A program made the position numbers and the translations under genes. From Pseudoroseicyclus aestuarii (GTDB lineage Bacteria; Pseudomonadota; Alphaproteobacteria; Rhodobacterales; Rhodobacteraceae): DNA of 64,000 nt. This document shows, one piece after another, positions 9,311 through 18,430 of the stretch; the first letter of the stretch is position 1, and every line of letters starts with the position of its first letter. The notes below the pieces were generated by a model. That model was not told the DNA's origin. It did not search any database and saw only the letters and a program-made list of their open reading frames with translations. The DNA lies in the NCBI RefSeq assembly GCF_003217255.1, contig NZ_QJTE01000001.1, positions 310,001-374,000 on the forward strand, read 5' to 3'.

Positions 9311-10495
9311 ATGACCAAGGATACAGCCGGGCGCGGCCGCCGCACCCAAGCGGTTCATGCCGGCACGCGGCGCAGTCAGTGGGGCGAAGTCAGCGAGGCG
9401 ATGTTCCTCACCCAGGGCTTCGTCTACGACAGCGCCGAAGCCGCAGAGGCGCGCTTCACCTCGCTCGGCGAGGACGAGTTCATCTACGCCCGCTACGGCA
9501 ACCCGACCGTGCGCATGTTCGAGGACCGCCTCGCCGCGCTGGAAGGGGCGGAGGCGGGCTTTGCCACCGCCTCCGGCATGGCGGCTGTCTCGGGCGCGCT
9601 GACGGCGATGCTGAAGGCCGGCGATCACGTCGTCTCGGCCCGCGCGCTCTTCGGGTCGTGCCTCTATGTCCTCGAGGAGGTGCTGGGCCGCTTCGGCGTC
9701 GAGGTGACCTTCGTTGACGGCACCGACCTTGCGCAATGGGAGGAGGCGATCCGCCCCGACACCCGCGCGGTCTTCTTCGAAAGCGTCTCGAACCCCGGGC
9801 TCGAGGTGGTGGACATCGAGGCCGTCTCGGCCTTGGCCCATGCGGCGGGCGCCATGGTCATCGTCGACAACGTCTTCGCCACGCCGGTCTTCTCGCGCGC
9901 CATCGAGCAGGGCGCCGATCTGGTGGTCTATTCCGCGACGAAGCATATCGACGGGCAGGGCCGCGGCCTGGGCGGCGCGATCCTCGGGCGCGAGGAGGTG
10001 ATCCGCGGGCCGGTCGAGACCTACATGAAGCACACGGGCGGCTCGCTCTCGCCCTTCAACGCCTGGATGATGCTCAAGGGGCTTGAGACGCTGGACCTGC
10101 GGGTGCGCGCGCAGACCGCGACGGCGCAGCACCTGGCCGAGGCGCTGCAGGGCGGCGGGCTGGAGCGGGTGATCTACCCCGGCCTCGAGAATCACCCGCA
10201 GCACGCGCTGGCGATGCGGCAGATGGGCTGCGGCAGCACCGTTCTGGCGCTCGACACGGGCAGCCGCGAGGCGGCCTTCCGGTTCCTGAACGCGCTGGAG
10301 ATCGTCGTGATCTCCAACAACCTCGGCGATGCGAAGTCGATCGCCACGCATCCCGCCTCGACCACCCATAGCCGCCTTCCCGACGCGCAGAAGGCGACGC
10401 TGGGGATCACGCCGGGGCTGATCCGGCTGTCGGTCGGCCTGGAGGATCCCGAGGATCTGCTCGGCGACCTGCAGCGCGGCCTCGCGGCGATCTGA
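9311..10495 (+). CDS. metZ: O-succinylhomoserine sulfhydrylase
   Basis: A 394-residue PLP enzyme that makes homocysteine from O-succinylhomoserine and sulfide in methionine synthesis. The start at 9311 has GGAGG five bases before it. Cys/Met-metabolism family motifs are present: YARYGNPTVRMFE, FATASGMAAVSGAL, FESVSNPGLEVVDI, VVYSATKHIDGQGR (PLP lysine K211) and IRLSVGLEDPEDLL. The alternative members metB/metC share the fold, but the SAM-II leader and the sequence style fit MetZ. Expression should fall when SAM is high. A GC hairpin/repeat at 10512 follows the stop. Confidence 0.92.
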   Translation: MTKDTAGRGRRTQAVHAGTRRSQWGEVSEAMFLTQGFVYDSAEAAEARFTSLGEDEFIYARYGNPTVRMFEDRLAALEGAEAGFATASGMAAVSGALTAMLKAGDHVVSARALFGSCLYVLEEVLGRFGVEVTFVDGTDLAQWEEAIRPDTRAVFFESVSNPGLEVVDIEAVSALAHAAGAMVIVDNVFATPVFSRAIEQGADLVVYSATKHIDGQGRGLGGAILGREEVIRGPVETYMKHTGGSLSPFNAWMMLKGLETLDLRVRAQTATAQHLAEALQGGGLERVIYPGLENHPQHALAMRQMGCGSTVLALDTGSREAAFRFLNALEIVVISNNLGDAKSIATHPASTTHSRLPDAQKATLGITPGLIRLSVGLEDPEDLLGDLQRGLAAI

Positions 10496-10511
10496 GGCGC
10501 TGGCGGACAGG

Positions 10512-10566
10512 CCGGGGGGCTTTGCGCCCCCCGGACCCCCCGCAGAGTATTTTCGGAAACATGAAG
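10512..10566 (+). repeat. Intergenic repeat, copy C, with terminator-like hairpin
   Basis: A perfect 9-bp stem (CCGGGGGGC 10512-10520, GCCCCCCGG 10526-10534, loop TTTGC) is followed by a C-rich linker and the AT-core GAGTATTTTCGGAAACATGAAG. It starts 17 bases after the metZ stop in sense orientation. The same composite occurs at 60284-60334 on the other strand. It is likely the metZ terminator or 3' processing signal. Confidence 0.7.
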
Positions 10567-10642
10567 GGGCGCGGCCCGCGGCGTTCACATTTGCCGCGGG
10601 AGGCGCCATACCGGGCGGCGCAAGCCGAGGGGAGACCGGGCG

Positions 10643-11734
10643 ATGACCGATCACGCAACCGCCCTGCCTGAGCGGGCCGAGGCCGAGGCCGCGCTGGCCA
10701 CGCTGCGGCACTGGGCCGCGGGGGCGAGCCCCGAGGAGGTCGCCGCGCTCGATCCGCGCATCGCGCGGCTGCTGCCGGGCGCGCCGCTGGCGAACTACCC
10801 GGCGCTGGCGCGGGCCTACCCCGAGGATTTCACCGCCGACGAGGCCTATCGCGCGGCCCTGCCGGACCTGCAGAACGGCCCGGCCAGCCTGATCCGGGGC
10901 GCGCCGCGGCCGATCCAGCATGTCGGCATCTCGAACTTCCGCCTGCCGATCCGCTTCGAGACCAAGGGCGGATCGGATCTGACGCTCGAGACCTCGGTCA
11001 CCGGGACGGTCAGCCTCGATGCCGGGCGCAAGGGCATCAACATGTCGCGGATCATGCGCAGCTTCTACCGCCACGCGGAGGAGAGCTTCAGTTTCGAGGT
11101 GATCGAGCGGGCGCTGGCCGCCTATCAAAGCGATCTCGACAGCTTCGACGCGCGCATCCAGATGCGGTTTTCTTTCCCGCTGCGGATGGCCTCGCTGCGC
11201 TCCGGCCTCGCGGGGTTCCAGTACTACGATCTCGCGCTGGAGCTGGTGGAGCAGGGCGGCGCGGCCAAGCGGATCATCCATCTCGACTACGTCTATTCCT
11301 CGACCTGCCCCTGCTCGCTGGAGCTGTCGGAACACGCGCGCCAGAGCCGCGGCCAGCTGGCAACGCCGCATTCGCAGCGCTCTGTCGCGCGGCTCTCCGT
11401 GGTCTGCGCGCCGGGGCCCCGGCTATGGTTCGAGGATCTGATCGATCTCGCGCGCGGTGCCGTGCCCACCGAGACTCAGGTCATGGTCAAGCGCGAGGAT
11501 GAACAGGCCTTCGCCGAGCTGAACGCCGCCAACCCGGTCTTCGTAGAGGATGCCGTGCGCCTGTTTTCCGAGCGGCTGCTGGCGGACCCGCGGATCGGCG
11601 ATTTCCGTGTCCTCGCGAGCCACCAGGAAAGCCTGCACAGCCATGATGCCGTCAGCCTGCTGACCGAGGGGCCGACGTTTCATGCCGAAAGCCTCGATCC
11701 GCGGCTCTTCGCGGGTCTGCGGCATCCGGGCTAG
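10643..11734 (+). CDS. folE2: GTP cyclohydrolase FolE2
   Basis: A 363-residue type IB GTP cyclohydrolase catalysing the first step of tetrahydrofolate synthesis. It carries the family marks IQHVGISNFRLPI, the catalytic cysteine region STCPCSLELSEH, and LASHQESLHSHDAVS near the C terminus. FolE2 enzymes function with metals other than zinc and often stand in for FolE under zinc limitation, but no Zur-type palindrome is visible upstream, so here it may be the main enzyme. It follows metZ after 147 bases and the hairpin repeat, so it probably has its own promoter. Confidence 0.94.
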   Translation: MTDHATALPERAEAEAALATLRHWAAGASPEEVAALDPRIARLLPGAPLANYPALARAYPEDFTADEAYRAALPDLQNGPASLIRGAPRPIQHVGISNFRLPIRFETKGGSDLTLETSVTGTVSLDAGRKGINMSRIMRSFYRHAEESFSFEVIERALAAYQSDLDSFDARIQMRFSFPLRMASLRSGLAGFQYYDLALELVEQGGAAKRIIHLDYVYSSTCPCSLELSEHARQSRGQLATPHSQRSVARLSVVCAPGPRLWFEDLIDLARGAVPTETQVMVKREDEQAFAELNAANPVFVEDAVRLFSERLLADPRIGDFRVLASHQESLHSHDAVSLLTEGPTFHAESLDPRLFAGLRHPG

Positions 11735-11740
11735 GCGCGC

Positions 11741-11780
11741 CCCCTTCTTCTCTTTGAAAATATCCCCGCCGGAGGCCCCG
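11741..11780 (-). repeat. Intergenic repeat, copy B
   Basis: Read on the reverse strand it is CGGGGCCTCCGGCGGGG, then ATATTTT, then CAAAGAGAAGAAGGGG, differing from copy A (1054-1094) at very few positions. It lies between convergent folE2 and bpt, in sense orientation 3' of bpt. Confidence 0.75.
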
Positions 11781-11800
11781 GCCAGGAGCGGGCGCGGCGG

Positions 11801-12661
11801 CTAGCCCTTGCGCCCGTGCCAGCCGGGCCGCATCGGCCCGCTGACATGGCTGGTATCGGGCAGGGTGATCTTCGCGACCTGCTCGGCGATCGGATCGACG
11901 CAGAGCGGATGGGTCTCGGTGGTATGGCTCTGGGGATCGCCGATCGGCTGCCATTCGCCGCGCAGGTAGATCTCCAGGCCCGAGAACTTGGACTTGTAGT
12001 CCATCTTCGGGCTGCCGGGCACCCAGTAGCCGAGGTAGACGTAAGGCAGTCCCTGCTCCTGCGCGAGGCGGATGTGATCGAGGATGATGTAGGTGCCGAG
12101 CGAATCGCCCTGCAACGCAGGGTCGAAGAAGGAGTAGACCATCGACAGCCCGTCATCGAGGATATCGGTCAGGCAGACCGCCTTCAGCCCGCCATCGGCC
12201 GCGGCTGGATCGCTGTATTCCACCAGCCGCGAGCGGACCGGCGTCTCCTCGACCATGGCGGCGAATTCGAACATGTCCATGTCGGCCATGCCGCCGGTGG
12301 CGTGCCGGCTGTCGAGGTAGCGGCGGAAGAGGGCGTATTGCGCCTCCGTCGCCCAGGCCGAGGTCGGGCGCCGCGCGAGGTAGGCGCTACGGCGGAGGGC
12401 CCGGCGCTGCGACTTTGACGCGGTGAAGGCCTCGACGTCGATCCGCGCCGAGAGGCAGGCCGAACATTCGGCGCAGGAGGGCCGGTAGAGCACGTTCTGC
12501 GACCGGCGGAATCCCTGTTTCGACAGCGAATCGTTCAGGCGTTCGGCCTGCTCCCCCTGGAGCGCGGTGAACAGCTTTCTCTCCATCCGCCCCTCGAGGT
12601 AGGGGCAGGGCTGCGGGGCCGTCACGTAGAACTGCGGCGCGAGGGGGAGGCTGTGACGCAT
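11801..12661 (-). CDS. bpt: Aspartate/glutamate leucyltransferase
   Basis: A 286-residue Bpt/Ate-family aminoacyl-tRNA-protein transferase that adds Leu to proteins with N-terminal Asp or Glu, marking them for ClpS/ClpAP in the N-end rule pathway. The ATG at 12661 gives [24 protein letters not shown], the usual family N terminus. The conserved [15 protein letters not shown] cluster follows, then the GNAT-like half with [15 protein letters not shown]. It lies 89 bases downstream of the RDD gene on the same strand. The repeat at 11741-11780 lies beyond its stop. Confidence 0.95.
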   Translation of the reverse strand: MRHSLPLAPQFYVTAPQPCPYLEGRMERKLFTALQGEQAERLNDSLSKQGFRRSQNVLYRPSCAECSACLSARIDVEAFTASKSQRRALRRSAYLARRPTSAWATEAQYALFRRYLDSRHATGGMADMDMFEFAAMVEETPVRSRLVEYSDPAAADGGLKAVCLTDILDDGLSMVYSFFDPALQGDSLGTYIILDHIRLAQEQGLPYVYLGYWVPGSPKMDYKSKFSGLEIYLRGEWQPIGDPQSHTTETHPLCVDPIAEQVAKITLPDTSHVSGPMRPGWHGRKG

Positions 12662-12750
12662 GCGTATCCGGGAAGATGTGTCGCAAGAGAGCCTAGCAAC
12701 CCCGCCGGCCTCCGCCAAGCCCCTCTTGACGCAAGGTCCGGCAGGCCGTC

Positions 12751-13227
12751 TCAGGCAGAGAGCGTGCCGGGCAGCGGCCGGTTGATCGCCGCCGTCCCGA
12801 GCAGCGCATCGCTCAGCCCCTGGCCGCGCGGGCCAAGCAGCATCATCGCGGCGGAGGCGAGCTGCAGCGGAAAGATCGCGACGCTGACCTCGTAGCCCAG
12901 CGTATGGGCCATGGCCGTGCCGCTGCGCAGCGGCGCGCCATCGCCCTCGCGCAGCTCGATCCCGGCCAGCCACATGCCCGGCGTTGCGGACCACCAGGAG
13001 AGGGTCGCCCAGCGGTAGAAAAACCCGACGCACATCATCAGCAGCGGAAAGAACAGCAGCGCGATAAACAGCGTGAAGGGCAGCAGGAGGGCCGAGAGGA
13101 TCGCCACCAGCGTGACGTCGACCAGCCAGGCCAGCCCGCGCTTGACCGGCACGCCGGCGTAGAACTCGGGCCGGGCCTCCGGGTCGGGCAGGCCCGAGAG
13201 AAGAGGGGCGGCGGTCTGGTCGGTCAT
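12751..13227 (-). CDS. RDD family membrane protein
   Basis: A 158-residue inner-membrane protein with two strong hydrophobic stretches at about residues 32-70 and a weaker third near 105-130. The RDD-type motif is seen as [13 protein letters not shown] at the first segment and [13 protein letters not shown] in the connecting loop. Function of the family is poorly defined; some members are sodium/proton antiporters or housekeeping membrane proteins. It is upstream of bpt, a pairing common in related genomes. Confidence 0.85.
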   Translation of the reverse strand: MTDQTAAPLLSGLPDPEARPEFYAGVPVKRGLAWLVDVTLVAILSALLLPFTLFIALLFFPLLMMCVGFFYRWATLSWWSATPGMWLAGIELREGDGAPLRSGTAMAHTLGYEVSVAIFPLQLASAAMMLLGPRGQGLSDALLGTAAINRPLPGTLSA

Positions 13228-13299
13228 CGTCGAATACCTGTTGTGGCCTGAAAGGTTGGGGGACGGGCGGCCTCGGGGAAGGGGCCGCCCGCCTTGGGA

Positions 13300-13866
13300 T
13301 CAGTCGCGGCGCGCCAGCGCGCCAGCCTCATCCTCGGCGCCCTGCGTCTCGGCCTCGCGGGCCCGGCGCTCGCGCTCGTCCATGAACTGGTCGAACTCGG
13401 CCTTGTCCTTGGCTTCGCGCAGCCGCTCGAGGAAGGCCTCGAAGTCGCGCTGTTCCTGTTCCAGCCGCTTGAGCATGTCGGCCTTGTAGCTGTCGAAGGC
13501 GCCGTTGCCCGAGGGGCGCATGGCGTCGCGGAAGCTGCGGGCCTGCTCCCAGCTGGCGCTGCGGCGGCCCCCGCCGCAGAAGCGGCCGCGGGGGCCGGAG
13601 GAGGATGTGAACATGCGTTTGCTCCAGATCATGTAGGCGAGAAGGGCGAGGCCGATGGGCCAGAAGGCCACGAAGCCGACCACCATGGCGGCGATCCAGG
13701 CGCCCTTGCCGCGGGCATCGAGCCAGGCCTCGGCGCGGCCGAGCCAGCTCGGGCCGCCGGAGGGGCGGTCGAACCCTTCGGCGATATGGCGCACGCGCTC
13801 CTGCGCCTGCGTCCAGGTGCCGCGCCGGCCGTCGGCGGCGGAGAAATCGGTGTCGGAAGACGTCAT
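13300..13866 (-). CDS. DUF2852 membrane-associated protein
   Basis: A 188-residue protein starting at the ATG at 13866 with AAAGGA before it; an upstream ATG at 13968 would add 34 residues unlike the family. It has one hydrophobic segment ([22 protein letters not shown], around residues 58-80) and then a long charged helix rich in Glu, Arg and Lys with coiled-coil character (residues 120-180). This layout matches DUF2852 proteins of alphaproteobacteria. Function is unknown. Confidence 0.85.
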   Translation of the reverse strand: MTSSDTDFSAADGRRGTWTQAQERVRHIAEGFDRPSGGPSWLGRAEAWLDARGKGAWIAAMVVGFVAFWPIGLALLAYMIWSKRMFTSSSGPRGRFCGGGRRSASWEQARSFRDAMRPSGNGAFDSYKADMLKRLEQEQRDFEAFLERLREAKDKAEFDQFMDERERRAREAETQGAEDEAGALARRD

Positions 13867-14070
13867 CGTCTGGATCCTTTCCCTGTTGGACCGCCGGGTC
13901 CACCGGGCGGGGCTGATGTGAATACCTTTCACATGACAGCATATTGGCGGTTCCCGATCACCCTTCAAGGGTGAAGTTAATCTTTTTTACATCGGCCCCC
14001 GATCCGGGTCGGCAGCGGCCGTGCCCGCGCGGCCTTGACCCCGCAGGCGCCGCGCCGCAGCTTGCCGCGC

Positions 14071-16863
14071 ATGTCCACGCTCGCCTCCCGCCTGACCCGA
14101 TGCCCGCGCCCCTTCGCCCCAGAACGCGGCGCCGAGGCCGCCGATGCCTTGCCCGCTGCGCCGCCCGAGCTGCGCGCCCTGCTGGAGGGGGCGGCGGGTT
14201 GCAGCCCCTACCTTGCTGGTCTGATCGCCCGCGAGAGGGCGTGGCTGGCCGCCGCGGTCGACGATCCGGAGGGCGCCCTCGCGCAGGAGCTGTCCGGCCT
14301 TGCCGCGCCGTCTCTGGCAGAGCTGCCGGGCGCCCTGCGGCAGGCCAAGCGGCGCGTCGCGCTGATCGCCGCGCTGGCCGATCTCGGCGGCGCCTGGAGC
14401 CTTGAGCAGGTGACCGGCGCGCTGTCGGATCTCGCCGATGCGGCGCTGCAGGCCGGGGTCGCGGCGCTGGTGGGGGCCGAGATCGCGCGTGGCAAGCTGC
14501 CGGGTATGGACCCCGAGGATGCCGCGACCGGCGCCGGCCTCGTCGTCATGGCCATGGGCAAGCATGGCGCGCGCGAGCTGAACTATTCCTCCGACATCGA
14601 CCTGATCTGCCTCTTCGACGAGACGCGCTACGACCCGCGCGAGGCGCAGGAGGCGCGCAGCGTGCTGGTGCGCGTGACCCGGCGGCTCTGCGGGCTGATG
14701 TCCGACATGACCGCCGAGGGCTATGTCTTCCGCACCGACCTGCGGCTGCGGCCCGATGCCTCTGTCACGCCTGTGTGCCTCTCGATGGCGGCGGCGGAGC
14801 AGTATTACGAAAGCGTCGGCCGCAGCTGGGAACGCGCGGCCTGGATCAAGGCGCGCCCCGTGGCGGGCGATCTGGCGGCTGGGGCGCGCTTCGTCGAGGC
14901 GCTGCGGCCCTTCGTCTGGCGCCGCCACCTCGACTTCGCGGCGATCCGCGAGACGCATGACATGCGGCTGAAGATCCGCGATCACAAGGGCTTCGGCGGG
15001 CCGCTGACGCTCGAGGGGCACAACGTCAAGCTGGGGCGCGGCGGCATCCGCGAGATCGAGTTCTACGCCCAGACACGGCAGCTGATCTCGGGCGGGCGCG
15101 ATGCCTCGCTGCGGGTGCGCGCCACGGTCCCGGCGCTCGACCGGCTGGCTCATGCCGGCTGGGCCCCGCCCGAGACGGCGCAGGCGCTGGGCGGGCATTA
15201 CCGCGCCCTGCGCGAGATCGAGCACCGGCTGCAGATGGCCGCCGATGCGCAGACCCACGACCTGCCCGCCACCCCCGAGGGGTGGGAGCGGCTGGCCGCG
15301 ATGGTGGACCAGCCCCTGCCGGCTCTGCGCGAGGCTCTGACCGCGCGGCTCGAGGCGGTGCACGGGCTGACGGAATCCTTCTTCGCGCCCGATCGCGCCG
15401 CGCCCGCGGAAGCGCCCGATCCGGCGGGCGATTTCGGCCGCGAGATCACGGCCCGCTGGCCGTCCTACCCGGCGCTGCGCTCGGCCCGCGCGACCGAGAT
15501 CTTCCACCGCCTGCGCCCCGAGATCCTCTCGCGCCTCGGCTCTGCCGCCCGCCCGGAAGAGGCGCTGGCGCAGTTCGACGCCTTCCTCTCGGGGCTGCCC
15601 GCCGGGGTGCAGCTGTTCTCGCTGTTCGAGGCGAACCCGCAGCTGACCCGGCTGCTCGTGGATATCTGCGCCTCGGCCCCGGCGCTGGCGGTCTACCTGT
15701 CGCAGAACCCGCGGGTTCTGGACGCGGTGATCGGCGGCAGTTTCTTCGCGCCCTGGCCCGAGGCCGGGGCCCTGAAGGCCGATCTGAAGGACCGTCTGGA
15801 CCGCGCGGGCGATCACGAGGCCCGGCTGGACGTTGCCCGCATCTGGATGAAGGAGCTGCACTTCCGCGTCGGGGTGCACCTGCTGCAGGGGCTGATCGAC
15901 GACGATGCCGCCGGGCGGCAGTATGCCGATATCGCCGAGACGGTCGTCGCCGCGCTGCTGCCCGCCGTGGCGCAGGACGTCGCCCGCCGCCATGGCCCGG
16001 CGCCGGGGCGCGGGGCCATGGTGCTGGCCATGGGCTCTCTCGGGGCGGGGCGGCTGACCCCGACCTCGGACCTCGACCTGATCGTGATCTACGACGCCGC
16101 CGGGGTCGAAACCTCGGACGGGCCGCGCCCGCTGCCGGCGGCGCGCTGGTACGCGCGGCTGACGCAGGGCCTGATCACCGCGCTGACGGCACTGACCGCC
16201 GAGGGGCGGCTTTACGAGGTCGACATGCGGCTGCGCCCCTCGGGCAAGCAGGGGCCGGTCGCGACCTCCCTCGGCGCCTTCCGCGCCTACCAGCAGCAGG
16301 AGGCCTGGGTCTGGGAGCATCTGGCCCTGACCCGCGCTCGCCCCGTCGCCGGCCCGCGCGCCCTGCGCGCCGCGGTGGAGCATGTGCGGCGCGAGGTGCT
16401 GGCCAATGGCGCCGCGCGCGAGGTGCTGGCAGAGCTGTCCTCGATGCGCCGGCGCCTGTCGGAGGCACGTCCCACGCAGGGGCCATGGGACCTGCGCGCA
16501 GGACCGGGCCGCCTTCAGGACATCGAGCTGTTTGGCCAGAGCCTCGCGCTGCGGGCCGGCGACCCCTCCCGCGGGACCCGCGCGCAGATCGCCGCAGGGG
16601 CGGCGGCGGGCCTCTTGGAGCCTGCGCAGGCCGAGGCGCTGGACCGCGCCGTGCGGCTGATGCGCCCGGCGCAGATGGCGCTGCGGCTGACCGGCGGGCC
16701 CGAGGCCGCCCCCGAGGATCTGGGCGAGGGCGCGCGCTGCGTCCTTCTGCAGCAGGCCGGCATGGCGGATCTCGCCGCGCTCGAGGCAGCGATCGCCGAG
16801 GCCGCGGCAGCGGCCGGCGCCGCGATCGAGGCGGCGCTGGAGGAGGAGGGCGCCGGGGCCTAG
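14071..16863 (+). CDS. glnE: Glutamine synthetase adenylyltransferase/deadenylase
   Basis: A 930-residue bifunctional enzyme that adds or removes AMP on glutamine synthetase according to PII and glutamine signals. Both nucleotidyltransferase domains are visible: LNYSSDIDLICLFDE near residue 175 and LTPTSDLDLIVIYD near 665, each with the catalytic G/S-D-x-D pattern, separated by a helical linker. The ATG at 14071 is preferred over a TTG 36 bases earlier. The stop codon shares a CTAG with the convergent eda gene. The antisense frame here, about 990 codons, is a shadow. Confidence 0.95.
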   Translation: MSTLASRLTRCPRPFAPERGAEAADALPAAPPELRALLEGAAGCSPYLAGLIARERAWLAAAVDDPEGALAQELSGLAAPSLAELPGALRQAKRRVALIAALADLGGAWSLEQVTGALSDLADAALQAGVAALVGAEIARGKLPGMDPEDAATGAGLVVMAMGKHGARELNYSSDIDLICLFDETRYDPREAQEARSVLVRVTRRLCGLMSDMTAEGYVFRTDLRLRPDASVTPVCLSMAAAEQYYESVGRSWERAAWIKARPVAGDLAAGARFVEALRPFVWRRHLDFAAIRETHDMRLKIRDHKGFGGPLTLEGHNVKLGRGGIREIEFYAQTRQLISGGRDASLRVRATVPALDRLAHAGWAPPETAQALGGHYRALREIEHRLQMAADAQTHDLPATPEGWERLAAMVDQPLPALREALTARLEAVHGLTESFFAPDRAAPAEAPDPAGDFGREITARWPSYPALRSARATEIFHRLRPEILSRLGSAARPEEALAQFDAFLSGLPAGVQLFSLFEANPQLTRLLVDICASAPALAVYLSQNPRVLDAVIGGSFFAPWPEAGALKADLKDRLDRAGDHEARLDVARIWMKELHFRVGVHLLQGLIDDDAAGRQYADIAETVVAALLPAVAQDVARRHGPAPGRGAMVLAMGSLGAGRLTPTSDLDLIVIYDAAGVETSDGPRPLPAARWYARLTQGLITALTALTAEGRLYEVDMRLRPSGKQGPVATSLGAFRAYQQQEAWVWEHLALTRARPVAGPRALRAAVEHVRREVLANGAAREVLAELSSMRRRLSEARPTQGPWDLRAGPGRLQDIELFGQSLALRAGDPSRGTRAQIAAGAAAGLLEPAQAEALDRAVRLMRPAQMALRLTGGPEAAPEDLGEGARCVLLQQAGMADLAALEAAIAEAAAAAGAAIEAALEEEGAGA

Positions 16864-17501
16864 CGGGGCAGGGCCGCCGCCTCGGCGGCGAGGGCGGCGA
16901 TGCCGTCCCAGTCGCCCGCCGCGACCAGGTCTTTCGGCGCGACCCAGCTGCCGCCGACGCAAAGCGTGTTCGGCAGTGACAGGTAGTCGCGCGCATTGCC
17001 CAGCCCGATGCCGCCCGTGGGGCAGAACCGCATCTGCGGCAGCGGCGCGGCCAGCGCCTTGAGCGCGGGGGCGCCGCCATTGGCCTCGGCCGGGAAGAAC
17101 TTCGCCGTGGTATAGCCCCGCTCCAGCAGGCGCATCACGTCCGAGGCGGTCGCGGTGCCGGCGAGCAGCGGCAGGTCATTCGCCTCGGCGGCGTCGAGCA
17201 GGCGGTCCGTCGCGCCGGGCGAGACGCCGAAGCTGGCGCCGGCCTCCTTCGCGGCCTCGACGTCGCGCTCTGTCAGCAGGGTCCCGGCGCCGACGACGCC
17301 GCCCTCGACGCCTGCCATCTCGCGGATCGCCTCCAGCGCGGCGGGGGTGCGCAGCGTCACCTCCAGCGCGGGCAGACCGCCGCGGACCAGAGCCCGCGCG
17401 AGGTCGGCGGCGCTTGCCGCATCCTCGATCACCAGCACGGGGACGACGGGGGCCAGCGCGCAGACCCGCGCGGTCAGCTCGGAGGCGTGTTCGGGGGTCA
17501 T
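16860..17501 (-). CDS. eda: 2-dehydro-3-deoxy-6-phosphogluconate (KDPG) aldolase
   Basis: A 213-residue class I aldolase that splits KDPG to pyruvate and glyceraldehyde-3-phosphate in the Entner-Doudoroff pathway. The catalytic Glu47 lies in ALEVTLRT and the Schiff-base Lys134 in TAKFFPAEANGG. GTLLT and CPTGGI form the phosphate-binding loops. No edd (6-phosphogluconate dehydratase) is adjacent. It converges on glnE, the two stop codons overlapping in CTAG. Confidence 0.95.
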   Translation of the reverse strand: MTPEHASELTARVCALAPVVPVLVIEDAASAADLARALVRGGLPALEVTLRTPAALEAIREMAGVEGGVVGAGTLLTERDVEAAKEAGASFGVSPGATDRLLDAAEANDLPLLAGTATASDVMRLLERGYTTAKFFPAEANGGAPALKALAAPLPQMRFCPTGGIGLGNARDYLSLPNTLCVGGSWVAPKDLVAAGDWDGIAALAAEAAALPR

Positions 17502-17560
17502 GGCGGGTCCTTTCGCTATCCTGTGCCGCAGGGGTAGCGCCCCGGCGCGGCCCTGTCCAT

Positions 17561-17586
17561 CGCAGCGCGATTCCGCAGCGCGATTC
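17561..17586 (+). repeat. Perfect 13-base tandem duplication
   Basis: CGCAGCGCGATTC occurs twice head to tail (17561-17573, 17574-17586), immediately before the -35 box of the next gene. It may be slippage or a pair of factor sites on adjacent helical turns. Confidence 0.8.
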
Positions 17587-17590
17587 GCCT

Positions 17591-17619
17591 TTGACGTGTG
17601 TGGCCGGGCGGTGCAGGAT
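17591..17619 (+). promoter_or_regulatory. Candidate promoter of the lipoprotein gene
   Basis: TTGACG at 17591-17596, a 17-base spacer and CAGGAT at 17614-17619. The lipoprotein ATG follows at 17663. A 13-base tandem repeat abuts the -35 box. Confidence 0.45.
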
Positions 17620-17662
17620 CGGCCCAGCGGCGCGCCGGGGGGCGTTTCCCGCGGGAGGACAG

Positions 17663-18289
17663 ATGATCCGATCGCTTTGCGCCGTCGGCGCGGCGCTGCT
17701 GCTCTCGGCCTGCGGCGGCGGAGGGGGCGGGGGCAGCCCCGAGGGCCCGCCCGACACCGGCCGCTCCGTGCTTGAGGACTACTCCGACATCCTCTCGCGC
17801 CCGATCACCACCGATCTGCCGATCAGCGGATCGGCGGGCTACAGCGGCGGCATCGTGACCGATTTCGCGCAAGGCGGCGCGGCGCCCGCGGGCCGGATGA
17901 CCGCCGATCTGGACATCGAGGTTCAGTTCTCGCCCGCCGAGGAGCTGCCGGTCGAGGCGCGGCTTTCGCGGATCGGCGGCAGCTTCGAGGGCCAGCCGCT
18001 GGACCTGCCCGACATGCAGGCCGAAAGCCGCTTCAGCTACGTCGCGGTGGACGAGGCGCCTCTGGGCGGGAGGCGCGGCGGGCGGCTGATCACCAGCTTC
18101 AGCAACCCCGAGGCGCAGATGGGCGGGCAGACACGGCGGCTGGACCTTCAGCTTCGGGGGGACTTCCGCGGGCCGGGGGGCGCGGCGGTGGCGGGCGAGG
18201 TCACGGGCACCGTTCTGACGCCGCCCTTCACGCCCGGGCTGGCGGCGGAGCCGCATGTCGCGACGGGTCGCTTCGCGGTAGAGCGGTGA
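17663..18289 (+). CDS. Glycine-rich-linker lipoprotein of unknown function
   Basis: A 208-residue lipoprotein. The signal peptide ends in the lipobox LLSAC; Cys is followed by a run of glycines, a flexible tether seen in surface or outer-membrane lipoproteins. The start at 17663 has GGGAGGA upstream. The rest is beta-rich with repeated short patterns (VEARLSRIGGSFEGQPL, SRFSYVAVD, RRLDLQLRGDFRG, VATGRFAVE), compatible with a small beta-barrel of the transferrin-binding-protein-B-like kind, but this is only a shape resemblance. No enzyme motif is visible. A good promoter candidate precedes it, so it appears monocistronic. Confidence 0.78.
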   Translation: MIRSLCAVGAALLLSACGGGGGGGSPEGPPDTGRSVLEDYSDILSRPITTDLPISGSAGYSGGIVTDFAQGGAAPAGRMTADLDIEVQFSPAEELPVEARLSRIGGSFEGQPLDLPDMQAESRFSYVAVDEAPLGGRRGGRLITSFSNPEAQMGGQTRRLDLQLRGDFRGPGGAAVAGEVTGTVLTPPFTPGLAAEPHVATGRFAVER

Positions 18290-18430
18290 GAGGGTGCAAC
18301 TGCGACAGGCGTTTGTCGCCTTCCTGCGATCACGGGGGCCGCGGAGGCTGTAGAGCAGCAGGGGCAGTGGAGCCGGGCCAATGGCCCAGCGGGGCCGTGC
18401 CCTCTGCCGGATGTATCTGTGGATGGCTCG

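Noticed and set aside
14035-14070. TTG start for glnE 36 bases upstream of the chosen ATG
   Set aside because: The ATG at 14071 gives the usual family length; the extra 12 residues show no conservation pattern I recognise.
13987-16962. A 991-codon open frame on the reverse strand across glnE
   Set aside because: It is antisense to the clear glnE gene, rich in Arg, Gly and Gln with no domain; it is a product of high-GC codon bias.
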